Positions 45,237 through 59,422 are shown, counted from the stretch's first letter. The stretch is DNA of 64,000 bases from Castor canadensis (GCF_047511655.1 NC_133398.1:38321638-38385637), one strand, 5' to 3'. Numbers and translations: made by a program. The notes: generated by a model not told the origin, from the sequence alone.

Positions 45237-45249
45237 GGCTGCCCCTGGG

Positions 45250-47650
45250 ACTGGACTTAGAGCTTTCTTTTTGCCCAGGATGGCTTCAAACTTTCAATCC
45301 TCCTGTCTCTGCCTTCCAAGTATCTGGGATTACAGGCATGAACCACAACACCTGGCTTCTCCTTCCCATTCTTACTGACACCAGAAACAGACTGTATTTA
45401 TTGTTAGTTCATGTTGCTAGCATGTAGATTTTTCTGCTCATCTCTTTAACAGAAAATGTAGCCCTTTTGGGTATCTGGCTTTATTTGCAATTGTTAGATT
45501 CAGCTCCTCTACATTGTCAAGTTTAAATACCACCCCTTGGTGGTGCTGATAAGTGACAAAGCTTTGGATTTCTAGGTTGGATATACTTTTAGGGCAACTT
45601 TGGTATCTGTGTTTCCATTTAATTTCAGCTGTAGGATTTCTTCCTCTTCCCCTTACTCCCTCTTTCCCTACTTTTCTCCTTTATTGTCTGCTTTTTTTTT
45701 TTTTTTTGGTCTGTATGTACTGGGGCTTGAACTTAAGGCTTTCACCTTGAGCCACTCCACCAGTCCTATTTTTGTGAAGGGTTTTTCGCGATAGGGTCTT
45801 TCAAACTATTTGCCTGGGCTGGCTTCGAACCTTGATCATCCTGATCTCTGCCTCCTGAGTAGCTAGGATTACAGGCATGAGCCATCAGTGCCTGGCTGCC
45901 TTTTTCTTTTGTTATCAAGAGCCTTCTTTCTTGTGGCTATTTTTTTTCATATTGTTAACCTCCATATTTTCAAATAATATGCTTTTATCCAATATTTCTT
46001 TTTTTTGGTGCTGGAGATTGAACCCAAGACCTCACACATGCGAGGCAAGCACTCTACCACTGAGCTATAAATCCAGCCCATATATATACACATGTATATA
46101 TTTACTTATTTTTATGGTACAAGGATTTGAACTCAGGGTTTTGAGCTTGCTAGGCAGGCACATTACCACTTGAGCCATGGCTCCAGCTTGTAGTACCAGC
46201 TTGTAGTACCTTTTATTCTTATGCTCCTCAATCACTTATTTTCTCTTTACATTGATTTTAATGGAGTTTGGGTGTGGGGGGGAGGTAAAACCAAATATGT
46301 AAGATGATAAACCATCATGTTTAACTGGAAATCCAAACACTTAATTTTAACTAACAAATTTGATAAGTTTCCTTTCAATAGTAATTTCAATGTGTAACTA
46401 ATATAAACAAATTGCTAATGAGACTTTTTTTTGGTGGTACTGGGGTTTGAACTCAGGGTCTCATGCTTGCTAGACAGGTGCTCTACCACTTGTACCACTC
46501 CACCAGCCCATTTTTGTGTTAGGTATTTTTGGGAGAGTCTCGTGAACTGTTTGCTCAGGCTGGCTTCGAACTTCAGTCCTCCTGATCACTGCCTCCTGAG
46601 TAACTAGAATTATAGGCATGAGCCACTGGCACCTGGATAATGAGACATATTTATATACTTTCTGGTACTGTCTTCCAAAACCGGTGTGTATTTTACACTT
46701 AGAACATGTCTCAATTCAAACTTACCACATTTCAAAAGCATGCAATTGACTAGAGGTTATGGTATATGACAACATATTACCCATTCAGCAGTCACCTTCT
46801 CTTTTCAGGTATGTTTGGGTCAAGTGTTTCCTTTGTTCTTCAGTTCATCTGGAAAACAATGCTGAAATGAGAGTCTAATCTCTGTACTCAGAGTATATAG
46901 TCCTATTGGACAGACATATGTACCTGTTGATCTAAGATTCTTTGCCCTTTTCAGTAAAGGACTACTGACTAAATTAATTCCTTCCTTCCTTCCTTCCTTC
47001 CTCCCTCCCTCCCTCCCTCTCTTCCCCCCCTCCCTTCTTTCCTTCCTACTCTTTGGGGATCAAACTCAGGGCCTGCAAATGTTATGCAAGTGCTCTACCA
47101 CTGAGGGTATATCCTTAATCCTTGTTTTTTTCTAGTCACTGAGGTTGGCATTTAACTAGTTATGTAGCCCAGTCTGGTCTGATGATCCTCTTGCTTCTTT
47201 TTCTTCAGTACTTGGATTACAGGCACACTCCATCATGTCCAGCTTTTTTTTTAGACAGGTCTTGCTATGCGGCCCTGGAAGAAAGAAGAAAAAAAGCTCA
47301 TCCATTTCGATAAGAGTTCCAGGAAAGAACACAGAAATTCATTAATTTAATGTAGAAGACCATATATACATATATAATGAATGTGTGCAACATGCCTTAA
47401 GAGAAGAGATTGAGAATTGGGTCCCAGCCTCTCATTCTTTTATTTTTTGTAGTACTGGGATTTGAACTCAGGGCCTCATGCTTGTTAGACACTCTACCAC
47501 TTGAGCTACTCCACCAACCCCTTTTGTGTTGGGTATGGGGATAGGGTCTTTTTGCGGGGAAGGGATTGGCCTTGAACCTCGATCTTCCTGATCTCTGTCT
47601 CCTGAGTAGCTAGGATTGCAGGTGCAAGTCACTGGTGCTGGCTCATTTTC
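45250..47650. repeat. SINE cluster with a (CTTC)n tract
   Basis: Approximate copies, all antisense: B1-like 45255-45360; composite 45700-45895; ID-like 46000-46080 and 46105-46190; composite 46425-46640; ID-like and B1-like 47045-47250; composite 47445-47645. (CCTT)n/(CCCT)n at 46978-47045. 46640-46975 and 47255-47440 show no recognised element. Confidence 0.7.
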
Positions 47651-49640
47651 TTGTCTTTCAACATCAATACGGAGGGAAGAGGAGCAATGCAGGAGCAATT
47701 TACACATAAGGTTCTGTCTATTAAGCTCAGAGCTTTCAAGAGTTAACCTTAATCTCTCCTTTCTATGAGGATGTCAGCTGTTAGAGCCTCTTAGCAAACA
47801 AAGCTCTTGGTGAGGAAACTCAAAGAAAGAAATCAGAAACTGGAATCTCAGAGTCCCCCTATCTGGTGGATCGCTGGGAAAGAAGACCAGTAGGTCTTGC
47901 CCACTAGGTGGCGGTGTGAGATGCAGTGGAAGGAATATCTGGAGTTTTACTTTTTGAGTCCTGATTTTGAACACATTGTGTAACTTCCCTGAGGCTTAGA
48001 TTCCTGCTTGAGATAATGTTGGCCTGTATCCCTCACAACCTGATTATGAGGATCATATGGAGTAATGGAAAAGAAAGCGTTTGTAAGTATAAAATGTTAA
48101 AACATTAGTTAGTTTATAAATTGTCATTGGTCACTTGACCTCAAAGAGTCTAATCTCCCAGGAGCCTCCTACAAAGGATTCTTTTACTCAGCCTCTTCTA
48201 TGATCCTTTTGCTCCTATCTTCACCACATGCGACCAGATCAGAAAGGAGCTCATATGACACCAGACCTGCTTGCTTTTAGGGAAAAAAAGGCATTGATTA
48301 ATCTGGGTTTTTTTGTAACCCTCTTCCTAGCATGGCCTATGTGATTCTAGAGCCCTAGCATACCTGGGATTGACATGGTAAGGAAAACCAATAGGGAATT
48401 TGTGAAAGAAGTCCCTGGCATGAGGAATAAAAGAAGTATCACCAATTAGTGATGTGGGGGAATGCTGCTCTTGTTAGGCCTTCTGGGCCTGCTATCCCCA
48501 TTCTGCTCCTGGCTGCAACTTATACCTCCTGTCTTTTGCAGCCATATGGACAAGAATCTTGGTAAGATCAGCTTGTGGCAAGATTTCTGCTGGGATGATC
48601 ATGATAAAGCAACGGTAGAGATGACCTTCCGCTGTTTGAGGAGGTTGGGAAAGATGCTGCTTCCTCTGTGTCCCTTTGGGCTTCCACAGCTCCTGTACAT
48701 GAGCCCTCTTTCTCTCTTTGGCCTCTGCCTTCTCACCAGCCCCTCTGGAAAACCAGCTGTCAGTTTCTTTGGGTGGTCTATTTATCAACCTGTCAGCCTG
48801 AGGACTATCTAAAGAGACCCATCTTCCCCACAGCATCCTCTATCTTAGCCTTCTTCATTGTTTCTTCCTGTAATTATACCCAACTTCCCAGTGGGTCCCA
48901 CTCCCACATTGCTCTTTTCATACTCATTACTGACAGTAGCCTCTGCCTCTCTCTGCCCTAGAGGCCATGTGGCCATTTGCCCATATACTATCACTGGCTT
49001 ATTTCGCTCATCCATCTACAGCTTTATCTCCTCTACCCTTGGAGCTCTCCTTGTTCTTCAGTTAACCTTCTTTGACTCCACCCCTGACTTTTTCACATTT
49101 GCTAATAAAGTCTCTGCTATGAGACCCTCCTCCCCAAAACTCTTCCATTTTTATCGTAAAATAGACTTCTTTCTCTTGGTAACCAGTCTTTTTATTTTCC
49201 TTACTACCAGCTACCTTTTGGACACTGAATCCTACTTTATTTATTTATTTTTTTGGTTGAACTAAGGTTTGAATTCAGAACTTCCCACTTGCAAAGCACT
49301 TGAGCCACACCTCCAGTCTACTTTGCTGTAGTTATTTTGGAGATGGTATCTCAAGAACTATTTGCCCAAGCTGGCCTCTACTCTTAATCCTCCCTATCTC
49401 AGCCTCCTCAGTAGCTAGGATTACAGGTGTGAGTCACTGGTGCCAGACCCTGGATCTTACTTTATTATTTGACTTTTCTACCCCTAACAGTTGCCTTTTC
49501 CCTTCATCCTTCAGAACACACTCAGATTCTAGACTAGCCAGATCTCACTTTGTGTCTGAACTGTACACTTTACCTGGACCCCACTGTCTCTCAGAATGTC
49601 AACTTCTTACGTTTTAGTTTATTTTTTAAATGTTTGCTTT
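47650..49640. other. Intergenic stretch with one open minus-strand frame
   Basis: 47930-48090 resembles a worn MIR. A 114-codon minus-strand frame at 48836-48492 (Lys/Glu/Gln-rich, for example RAHVQELWKPKGTQRKQ) has no recognised family; the opposite strand is also open. A composite SINE (-) lies at 49235-49455. No gene can be supported. Confidence 0.4.
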
Positions 49641-49699
49641 AAAAAGTCAAGATATAATTCTCATACCATAGAATTCACCCACTTTAAAGTATTTAGTAA

Positions 49700-50935
49700 G
49701 TTTTTTTTTTTTTTTGAGACAGGGTCTCTATGTGTGGCCTAGACTGACCTTAAACGTAAACCTCCTGTCTCAGCATCCCAAGTGCTGGGTTTACAGATAC
49801 ACCACTATCCCAAGCAGTAGTTTTTAATATATTCACAATGTTACAACAATCATCAACACCATCTGATTTCAAAATATTTTCATCATCTCAATGAAAGGTG
49901 TACCATTAACACATTTCCTCATTCCTCCCTTCCCCCAACTCTGGCATCCATTATTTTCTGTATTTATAGATTTGCCTGTCTAGATATCTCATTTTGTTAG
50001 TTAGCTTTCTTTCCATTACTATAACAAATACCCAATATAATACCTTATAAAAAGAAAGGTTTTTGGGGTTTTATTTGTGATACTGGGGTTTGAACTCAGG
50101 ACATACACCTTGAACCACACAAGGATTTTTCTAAGATAGGGTCTCATGAACTATTTGCCCAGGCTGCTTTGAACCAGAATCCTCCTGAGTTCTGCCTCCT
50201 GAGTAGTTAGGATTACAGGCATGAGCCACCAGTGTCTGGCTGAGAAAAGGTTTATTTTGGTTCACAGTTTTAAAGATTTCAGTCCATGATTGGTTGACCC
50301 TGTTACTTTGGGCCTGTGGTGGCATATCATGGTGCGAGCATGTGGAAAACAAAATTGCTTACCGCATAGCCAGGATGGGAAAGAAAGAGGAAGAGAAAGG
50401 GGCTGGAGCCTGCTATCCCCTTTGAAGGCATGCTTCCCACTAGAGCTGACTGTGGTGGCATACTCCTGTAATTCAGGAGGCTCAGGCAGGAGAACTATGA
50501 GTTCAAATCCAGCCTAGACTACACAATGAGACCCTGTCAAAAAAAAAAAAAAGACCCCACTAGTCCCCACCACTTAAAGGTACCAACACTTCCTGATAGT
50601 ACCATGAACTGGAGACCAAGCCTTTAACACATGGACTTTTGGAGGGCACTTATCTAAATCGTAGCACTTAAACAAGTGGAATTACACTTGTGTATGTGAC
50701 CTTTTGTATGTCTAACTTCTTTCATCTAGTATAAGATTTTGAAGGTCTATCCATATTGTAGCATGTATCAATTCTTTATGGCTGACTAATATTAAATTGT
50801 ATGGATATAACACTTTTTTTTTGAGTTGGGGTCTTACTATGTGCTCCAGAATGACCTTGAACTCAAGATCCTCCTGCTTCAGCCTCCAGAGGGCTGGGAT
50901 TACAGGCATACACCACCAAGCCAGCATATTTTTAA
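49700..50935. repeat. SINEs in the L1M 3' part
   Basis: Approximate copies: B1-like 49698-49815 (-), splitting the L1M 3' end; composite 50060-50245 (-); B1-like 50440-50555 (+) with an A-rich tail; B1-like 50815-50930 (-). Confidence 0.65.
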
Positions 50936-51238
50936 ATCTATTTGTTAATTGATGGACATTTGGTTTGTTTCCACTTTTTGGCTATTATGAATAATCCTAT
51001 GTCATAAGTATTCCTATAAATTGTTAGGAAATACGTATTTTAATTTATCTTCGGTAGATACCTTGGAATTGGTTTTCTGGTAATATGATATTTTTATGTT
51101 TAATTTTTTGAGAAACCCCCAAAACTATTTTCCAAAGCAACTGCACTATTATTTCACATTTTCCCAGCAATGTGTGAGAGTTTCCCATAATGATGAGTGA
51201 CATTGAGCATTTTCTTATATGTTCTGGTCATTTATATA

Positions 51239-51547
51239 CAGCTATCCCTTGGTATCCATGAAGAATTGATTCCAGAACCCAGTGTGGATAATTCAAGTTC
51301 CTTATATAAATGTGATGCTATTTTGCATGTAATCTATACAATTCTTCTAAGTCATCTCTAGATTACTTATAATAACACAATGCAGATGCTGTGTAAATAG
51401 TTTTTATACTATATTGTTTAGGGATTATGACAAGAAGAATAGGTCTGTACATATTCATTACAGATGCAGTCTTTTCCCACAAATATTTTCAGCCTATGAA
51501 TGGTTGAATCCATGAATGTGGAACCCACAGAAATGGAGGGCCAACTG
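51239..51547 (+). mobile_element. MER2-like DNA transposon (Tigger group, non-autonomous)
   Basis: Starts CAGCTATCCCTTGGTATCC and ends GGAGGGCCAACTG, imperfect inverted ends. The inside matches remembered MER2 wording ('catctctagattacttataa', 'atattgtttagggat'). 309 bp, no coding capacity. L1M ORF2 wording continues on both sides ('ggtcatttata' and 'tcttctttggaaaaatgtc'), so it inserted into the L1M. Confidence 0.75.
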
Positions 51548-52469
51548 TGTCTTCTTTGGAAAAATGTCTACTTAAGACATATGCCTGTCTTAAAATTGGG
51601 TTGATTGTCTTTTGTTGAATACTAAGAGTTCCTTAGTATTCTGGAGATTAAGCCCTTACAGATATACGATTTTCTTCCATTCAGTGAATTATCTTTTCAC
51701 TCTCTGATAGTGTCATTTGCAGCATAAAAGTTTTTAATTTTGATGAAATCCAATTTATATAATTTTTTTCTTTGGTTGTTTTTCTTTTTGTGTCATAGCT
51801 AGGAATCCATTGCCAAATCCAAGGTCATGGAGTTTATCCCCATATTTTTACATTTCCACTAACAGTGTGCAAAAGTTCCCTTTTCTTTGCATCCCTATGA
51901 GCACTCATTATCTTTTGTCTTTTTAATGACAGCCGTTTTAACTAGTGTGAGGCAATAGCTTATTGTGGTTTTGATTTGCATTTTCCTAGTGATGAGTAAT
52001 GTTGAACATTTTTGCATATACCTGTTGGCCCATTTGCATGTCTTGATTTGAGAAATGCCTATTCTTTTAAAAAGTATTATAGTCATCCTAGTAAGGAGTG
52101 AATTGGTATTTCATTATGGCTTTTATTTGTCTTTTCCTAACAATGATGTGGAACTTTTTTCATGTGCTTTTTGGTCATTTGTGTATCTTCTTTGGAAAAG
52201 TGTCTATTTAAGTGTTTTTCCTATTATTGATTTAGGTAGTTTTTTGTTGCTATTGAGTTGCAGGAGTTGTTTATATATTCTGTGTGTTAAATTCTTATTA
52301 GACTTTTGATTTGCAAATATTTTCTCACATTCTGTAAGTTTAGATGTTTGGTCTGTTTTGAGTTAAATTTGAACATGATGAGAGGTAAACACCATTTTAA
52401 AAATATTGTCCTTTCTTTATTGAATGGTCTTGGAATCCTTTTATTTATTTGTTTGTTTACTTACTTATT

Positions 52470-52560
52470 TATTTGTCACTGCTGGGGTTTGAACTCAGGG
52501 TCTCGTTCTTATTGGGCAGGTGCTTTACCAGGTGGGCAAGTTACTCCCAGTCTTTTTTAC
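52470..52560 (-). repeat. ID-like SINE
   Basis: Antisense copy with 'ctggggtttgaactcagggtctcg' and a diverged A-box side; the (TTTA/TTTG)n run before it is its variable tail. Confidence 0.7.
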
Positions 52561-53777
52561 TTTAGTTATTTTTTGAATAGTGTCTTTTAAATAAGATAGG
52601 AGAAAAAGTACAAATAAAATATATTTACCTATTTGTTCTGTCTTTTATTTTTATCTTGATAATTACCTTTATTAGTGCTCTTTATTTTTTCATGTAGATT
52701 TGAGTTACTATCTAGCTTCCTAGTTTCCTTTATGTCGGCCTATAGGACTTCCTTTTAGTATTTTTATAGGACAGATTTGCTAGTGATAGGTTCTTTGTTT
52801 TTGTTTATCTGGAAATGTCTTTGATTCACAGTCTCTCTCCCTCCCATTCTGAGTTTGTACTCAGAGCCTTGCACTTGCTAGGCAGGCACTCTACCACTTG
52901 AGGCCCTCTACCAGCCCTCTTTTTTTCTCTCTGTGTGTGTTAGGTATTTTCAAGATAGGATCTCACAAACTATTTGCCTAGGTTGGCTTTGAACTGTGAT
53001 ACTCTTTTTTTTTTTTTATTCATATGTGCATACAATGTTTGGGTCATTTCTCCCCCTTCCCCCACTCCCTCTTACCCCCCTGCCCCTTCCCTCTCCCCCC
53101 ACCCCCTCGCTACCGGGCAGAAACTATTTTGCCCTTATCTCTAATTTTGTTGAAGAGAGAGTATAAACAATAATGGGAAGGACCAAGGGTTTTTGCTGGT
53201 TGAGGTAAGGATAGCTATACAGGGAGTTGACTTGCATTGGTTTCCTGTGCATGTGTGTTACATTCTAGGTTAATTCTTTCTTTTTTTTTTTTTTCATTTT
53301 TCTTTTATTATTCATATGTGCATACAAGGCTTGGGTCATTTCTCCCCCCTGCCCCCACCCCCTCCCTTACCACCCACTCCACCCCCTCCCTCCCCCCCCC
53401 CAATACCCAGCAGAAACTATTTTGCCCTTATTTCTAATTTTGTTGTAGAGAGAGTATAAGCAATAATAGGAAGGAACAAGGGTTTTTGCTGGTTGAGATA
53501 AGGATAGCTATACAGGGCATTGACTCACATTGATTTCCTGTGCGTGGGTGTTACCTTCTAGCTTAATTCTTTTTGATCTAACCTTTTCTCTAGTACCTGT
53601 TCCCCTTTTCCTATTGGCCTCAGTTGCTTTAAGGTATCTGCTTTAGTTTCTCTGCGTTAAGGGCAACAAATGCTAGCTAGTTTTTTAGGTGTCTTACCTC
53701 TCCTCACCCCTCCCTTGTGTGCTCTCGCTTTTATCATGTGCTCAAAGTCCAATCCCCTTGTTGTGTTTGCCCTTGAT

Positions 53778-56700
53778 CTAATGTCCACATATGAGGGAGA
53801 ACATACGATTTTTGGTTTTTTGAGCCAGGCTAACCTCACTCAGAATGATGTTCTCCAATTCCATCCATTTACCAGCGAATGATAACATTTCGTTCTTCTT
53901 CATGGCTGCATAAAATTCCATTGTGTATAGATACCACATTTTCTTAATCCATTCGTCAGTGGTGGGGCATCTTGGCTGTTTCCATAACTTGGCTATTGTG
54001 AATAGTGCCGCAATAAACATGGATGTGCAGGTGCCTCTGGAGTAACAGTCTTTTGGGTATATCCCCAAGAGTGGTATTGCTGGATCAAATGGTAGATCGA
54101 TGTCCAGCTTTTTAAGTAGCCTCCAAATTTTTTTCCAGAGTGGTTGTACTAGTCTACATTCCCACCAACAGTGTAAGAGGGTTCCTTTTTCCCCGCATCC
54201 TCGCCAACACCTGTTGTTGGTGGTGTTGCTGATGATGGCTATTCTAACAGGGGTGAGGTGGAATCTTAGCGTGGTTTTAATTTTCATTTCCTTTATTGCT
54301 AGAGATGGTGAGCATTTTTTCATGTGTTTTCTGGCCATTTGAATTTCTTCTTTTGAGAAAGTTCTGTTTAGTTCACTTGCCCATTTCTTTATTGGTTCAT
54401 TAGTTTTGGGAGAATTTAGTTTTTTGAGTTCCCTGTATATTCTGGTTATCAGTCCTTTGTCTGATGTATAATTGGCAAATATTTTCTCCCACTCTGTGGG
54501 TGTTCTCTTCAGTTTAGAGACCATTTCTTTTGATGAACAGAAGCTTTTTAGTTTTATGAGGTCCCATTTATCTATGCTATCTCTTAGTTGCTGTGCTGCT
54601 GGGGTTTCATTGAGAAAGTTCTTACCTATACCTACTAACTCCAGAGTATTTCCTACTCTTTCTTGTATCAACTTAAGAGTTTGGGGTCTGATATTAAGAT
54701 CCTTGATCCATTTTGAGTTAATCTTGGTATAGGGTGATATACATGGATCTAGTTTCAGTTTTTTGCAGACTGCTAACCAGTTTTTCCAGCAGTTTTTGTT
54801 GAAGAGGCTGCTATTTCTCCATCGTATATTTTTAGCTCCTTTGTCAAAGGTAAGTTGCTTATAGTTGTGTGGCTTCATAGCTGGGTCCTCTATTCTGTTC
54901 CACTGGTCTTCATGTCTGTTTTTGTGCCAGTACCATGCTGTTTTTATTGTTATTGCTTTGTAATATAGTTTGAAGTCAGGTATTGTGATACCTCCTGCAT
55001 TGTTCTTTTGACTGAGTATTGCCTTGGCTATTCGTGGCCTCTTGTGTTTCCATATAAATTTAACAGTAGATTTTTCAATCTCTTTAATGAATGTCATTGG
55101 AATTTTGATGGGAATTGCATTAAACATATAGATTACTTTGGGGAGTATCGACATTTTTACTATGTTGATTCTACCAATCCATGAGCATGGGAGATCTCTC
55201 CACTTTCTATAGTCTTCCTCAATCTCTTTCTTCAGAAGTGTATAGTTTTCCTTGTAGAGGTCTTTCACATCTTTTGTTAGGTTTACACCTAGGTATTTGA
55301 TTTTTTTTGAGGCTATTGTAAATGGAATTGTTTTCATACATTCTTTTTCCGTTTGCTCATTGTTAGTGAATAGAAATGCTAATGATTTTTCTATGTTGAT
55401 TTTATATCCTGCTACCTTGCTATAGCTATTGATGATGTCTAGAAGCTTCTGAGTAGAGTTTTTTGGGTCTTTAAGGTATAGGATCATGTCGTCTGCAAAT
55501 AGGGATATTTTGACAGTTTCTTTACCTATTTGTATTCCTTTTATTCCTTCTTCTTGCCTAATTGCTCTGGCTAGGAATTCCAGTACTATGTTGAATAGGA
55601 GTGGAGATAGTGGGCATCCTTGTCTGGTTCCTGATTTTAGAGGGAATGGTTTTAATTTTTCTCCGTTAAGTATAATGCTGGCTGTAGGTTTGTCATATAT
55701 AACTTTTATAATGTTGAGGAACTTTCCTTCTATTCCTAGTTTTCTTAGAGCTTTTATCATGAAATGATGTTGGATCTTATCAAAGGCTTTTTCTGCATCA
55801 ATTGAGATGATCAAGTGGTTTTTGTCTTTGCTTCTGTTAATGTGGTTTATTACGTTTATTGATTTTCGTATGTTAAACCACCCCTGCATCCCTGGGATGA
55901 AGCCTACTTAGTCGTGGTGAATAATCTTTTTGATGTGTTGTTGAATTCTGTTTGCCATTATTTTGTTGAGGATTTTTGCATCAATGTTCATTAAGGAGAT
56001 TGGCCTATAGTTCTCCTTTTTGGAGGTGTCTTTGCCTGGTTTTGGGATAAGTGTAATACTGGCTTCATAAAATGTGTTTGGCAGTTTTCCTTCCCTTTCT
56101 ATTTTGTGGAACAGTTTAAGGAGGGTTGGTATCAGTTCTTCTTTAAAGGTCTGATAGAATTCAGCAGAGAATCCATCAGGTCCTGGACTTTTCTTTTTGG
56201 GGAGACTCTTGATTGCTGCTTCAATTTCATTTTGTGTTATAGGTCTATTCAGGTGATTAATTTCCTCTTGGTTCAGTTTTGGATGATCATATGTATCTAG
56301 AAATCTGTCCATTTCTTTTAGATTTTCAAATTTATTTGAATATAGGTTCTCAAAGTAGTCTCTGATGATTTCCTGGACTTCCATGGTGTTTATTGTTATC
56401 TCCCCTTTTGCATTCCTAATTCTACTAATTTGGGTTTTTTCTTTCCTCATTTTAGTCAGGTTTGCCAGGGGTCTATCGATCTTGTTTATTTTTTCAAAGA
56501 ACCAACTTTTTGTTTCATTAATTCTTTGTATGGTTTTTTTGGTTTCTATTTCATTGATTTCAGCTCTTATTTTTATTATTTCTCTCCTTCTATTTGTTTT
56601 GGGATTTGCTTGTTCTTGTTTTTCTAGGAGTTTGAGATGTATCATTAGGTCATTGATTTGGGATCTTTCAATCTTTTTAATATATGCACTCATGGCTATA

Positions 56701-57596
56701 AACTTTCCTCTCAAGACTGTCTTAGCTGTGTCCCATAGGTTCCGGTAGGTTGTGTTTTCATTTTCATTGACTTCCAGGAACTTTTTAATTTCCTCTTTTA
56801 TTTCATCGATGATCCATTCTTCATTAAGTAATGAGTTATTTAGTTTCCAGCTGTTTGCATGTTTTTTGTCTTTACTTTTGTTGTTGAGTTCTACTTTTAC
56901 TGCATTGTGGTCAGATAGTATGCACGGTATTATTTCTATTTTCTTATATTTGCTGAGGCTTGCTTTGTGCCCTAGGATATGATCTATTTTGGAGAAGGTT
57001 CCATGGGCTGCTGAGAAGAATGTATATTGTGTAGAGGTTGGATGAAATGTTCTGTAGACATCTACTAGGTTCACTTGATCTATTGCATATTTTAGATCTT
57101 GGATTTCTTTATTGAGTTTTTGTTTGGATGACCTATCTATTGATGATAATGGAGTGTTAAAGTCTCCCACAACCACCGTGTTGGCGTTTATATATGCTTT
57201 TAGGTCTTTCAGGGTATGTTTGATGAAATTGGATGCGTTGACATTGGGTGCGTACAGATTGATGATTATTATTTCCTTTTGGTCTATTTCCCCTTTTATT
57301 AGTATGGAATGTCCTTCTTTATCTCATTTGATCAATGTAGGTTTGAAGTCTACTTTGTCAGAGATAAGTATTGCTACTCCTGCTTGTTTTTGGGGGCCAT
57401 TGGCTTGGTAAATCTTCTTCCAGCCTTTCATCCTAAGCATATGCTTATTTCTGTCGGTGAGATGAGTCTCCTGTAAGCAACAAATTGTTGGATCTTCTTT
57501 TTTAATCCATTTTGTCAAACGGTGTCTTTTGATGGGTGAATTAAGTCCATTAACATTAAGCGTTAGTACTGATAGGTATGTGGTGATTCCTGCCAT
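53778..57596 (-). CDS. L1 ORF2 (endonuclease-reverse transcriptase), two nonsense codons
   Basis: 1272 codons plus stop in one frame (human ORF2p 1275). Order: APE-type endonuclease ([28 protein letters not shown]), then reverse transcriptase ([26 protein letters not shown]-like block [11 protein letters not shown], catalytic FADD), then the cysteine motif ([18 protein letters not shown]). Nonsense codons are TGA at 57324-57326 (after LIK) and TAA at 55908-55910 (after IHHD); both fit single C-to-T changes on the coding strand. As it stands it cannot make a full protein. It starts about 50 bp after ORF1. Confidence 0.92.
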
Positions 57597-57646
57597 TTAG
57601 TTGTCTTAGTTGTTTGAAGGTTTGATTGTGTGTACCTAACTTGATG

Positions 57647-58849
57647 TTACTCTCTACCGTCTTGCTTTTTCTTATCCTGTGGTTTGGTGCTACCTGCCTT
57701 TTCATGGTTAAGTTGGGTGTCACTTTCTGTGTGCAGGATCCCTTGCAGAATCTTTTGTAATGGTGGCTTTGTGGTTACATATTGTATTAGTTTCTGCTTA
57801 TCATGGAAGACTTTTATTGCTCCATCTATTTTGAATGATAGCTTTGCTGGGTAGAGTATCCTGGGGTTGAAGTTATTTTCATTCAGTGCCCGGAAGATCT
57901 CACCCCACGCTCTTCTTGCTTTTAATGTTTCTGTTGAGAAGTCTGCTGTGATTTTGATGGGTTTACCTTTGTATGTTACTTGTTTTTTCTCTCTTACAGC
58001 CTTCAATATTCTTTCCTTAGTTTCTGAACTTGTGGTTTTAATGATGATATGTCATGGAGTAGTTCTATTTTGATCTGGTCTGTTTGGTGTCCTGGAGGCC
58101 TCTTGCATTTGTATGGGAATATCTTTCTCTAGATTTGGGAAATTTTCCGTTATTATTTTGTTGAATATATTACGCATTCCCTTCGCTTGCACCTCTTCTC
58201 CTTCTTCGATGCCCATGATTCTCAAGTTTGGTCTTTTGATGGAGTCAATGAGTTCTTGCATTGTCTTTTCACAGGTCTTGAGTTGTTTAATTAATAGTTC
58301 TTCAGTTTTTCCTTTAATTACCATTTCATCTTCAAGTTCTGAGATTCTGTCTTCTGTTTGTTCTATTCTGCTGGATTGGCCTTCCATTTTGTTTTGCGGT
58401 TCTGTTTCGTTCTTTTTTCTGAGGTTTTCCATATCCTGGCAGTTTTCTTCTTTATTGTTGTGTATTTTTGTCCTGAGTTCATTTATCCATTTATTCATTG
58501 TGTTCTCTCTTTCACTTTGGTGTTTATACAGTGCTTCTATGGTTTCCTTTATTTCTTCTTTTGCTTTTTCAAATTCTCTATTTTTATTGTCTTGGAATTT
58601 CTTGAGTGTCTCCTGTACATTTTGGTTGACCCTATCCAGTATCATCTCTATAAAATTCTCATTGAGTACTTGTAGTATGTCTTCTTTTAAATTATTCTTG
58701 TGGGCTTCATTGGGTCCTTTGGCATAGTTTATCTTCATTTTGTTGGAGTCTGGATCTGAGTTTCTCTTCTCTTCATTCCCCTCTGGTTCCTGTACTAATT
58801 TTTTGCTGTGGGGAAACTGGTTTCCCTGTTTTTTCTGTCTTCCCGTCAT
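57647..58849 (-). CDS. L1 ORF1 (RNA-binding protein), one nonsense codon
   Basis: Starts MTGRQKKQG at 58849. A long coiled coil is followed by the RRM-like core (KRPNLRIMGIEEGEE; NFPNLEKDIP) and C-terminal domain (ARRAWGEIFRALNENNFNPR, YPAKLSF). Span is 401 codons including stop, against 338 residues for human ORF1p; the extra length is in the N-terminal/coiled-coil part. A TGA at 58052-58054 stands where related L1s have Arg (TP-R-HII), consistent with CGA to TGA. ORF1p packages L1 RNA as a trimer. Confidence 0.9.
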
Positions 58850-59372
58850 TGTCCTTGGTGTTGTTACTGTCCCTGTACTGTGTGTAATTAAGTATTTTCT
58901 AGCTTGTAATAATAACAATGGTAATATTTAGAATGGAAGAGTGAGCTGAGATGGAAAGCAAGAAGTTAAAGAAAAGGGAAAACAAATATACAGACAAGAG
59001 GGAGAAAGCAGAACAAGATATCAGACAAGAGAGTTTCAAAGGTATAAACAGGGAGTGTTAGCGTACTAATCGACAGTAAGCTGAACAGACATTAGAGAGA
59101 CAGAGAGAGGATTGAAAATCAAAGATAAAAAAAATAAAAAATAAGTAAATGAAAGTAATATCTATATATAAAAATGAATTAAAATAAAATGGAAAATAGA
59201 AAATTAAAAAAAAAAAACAAACCAAAAAACTTCCAAGTTTATATGCAATGCAGTTTCAAGTCTTAATAATTTGGGTGTCGGTCTCAATCTCCAGTCCTGG
59301 AGTTGGTGCCTCAGATGTTGTTCTGCAGTTGTCTCATCAAAGGGGATGCATAAAGTAGAACAAAACTACACA

Positions 59373-59422
<50 letters not shown>

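Noticed and set aside
58113-58727. 204-codon plus-strand frame
   Set aside because: Antisense shadow of the L1 ORF1 coiled coil.
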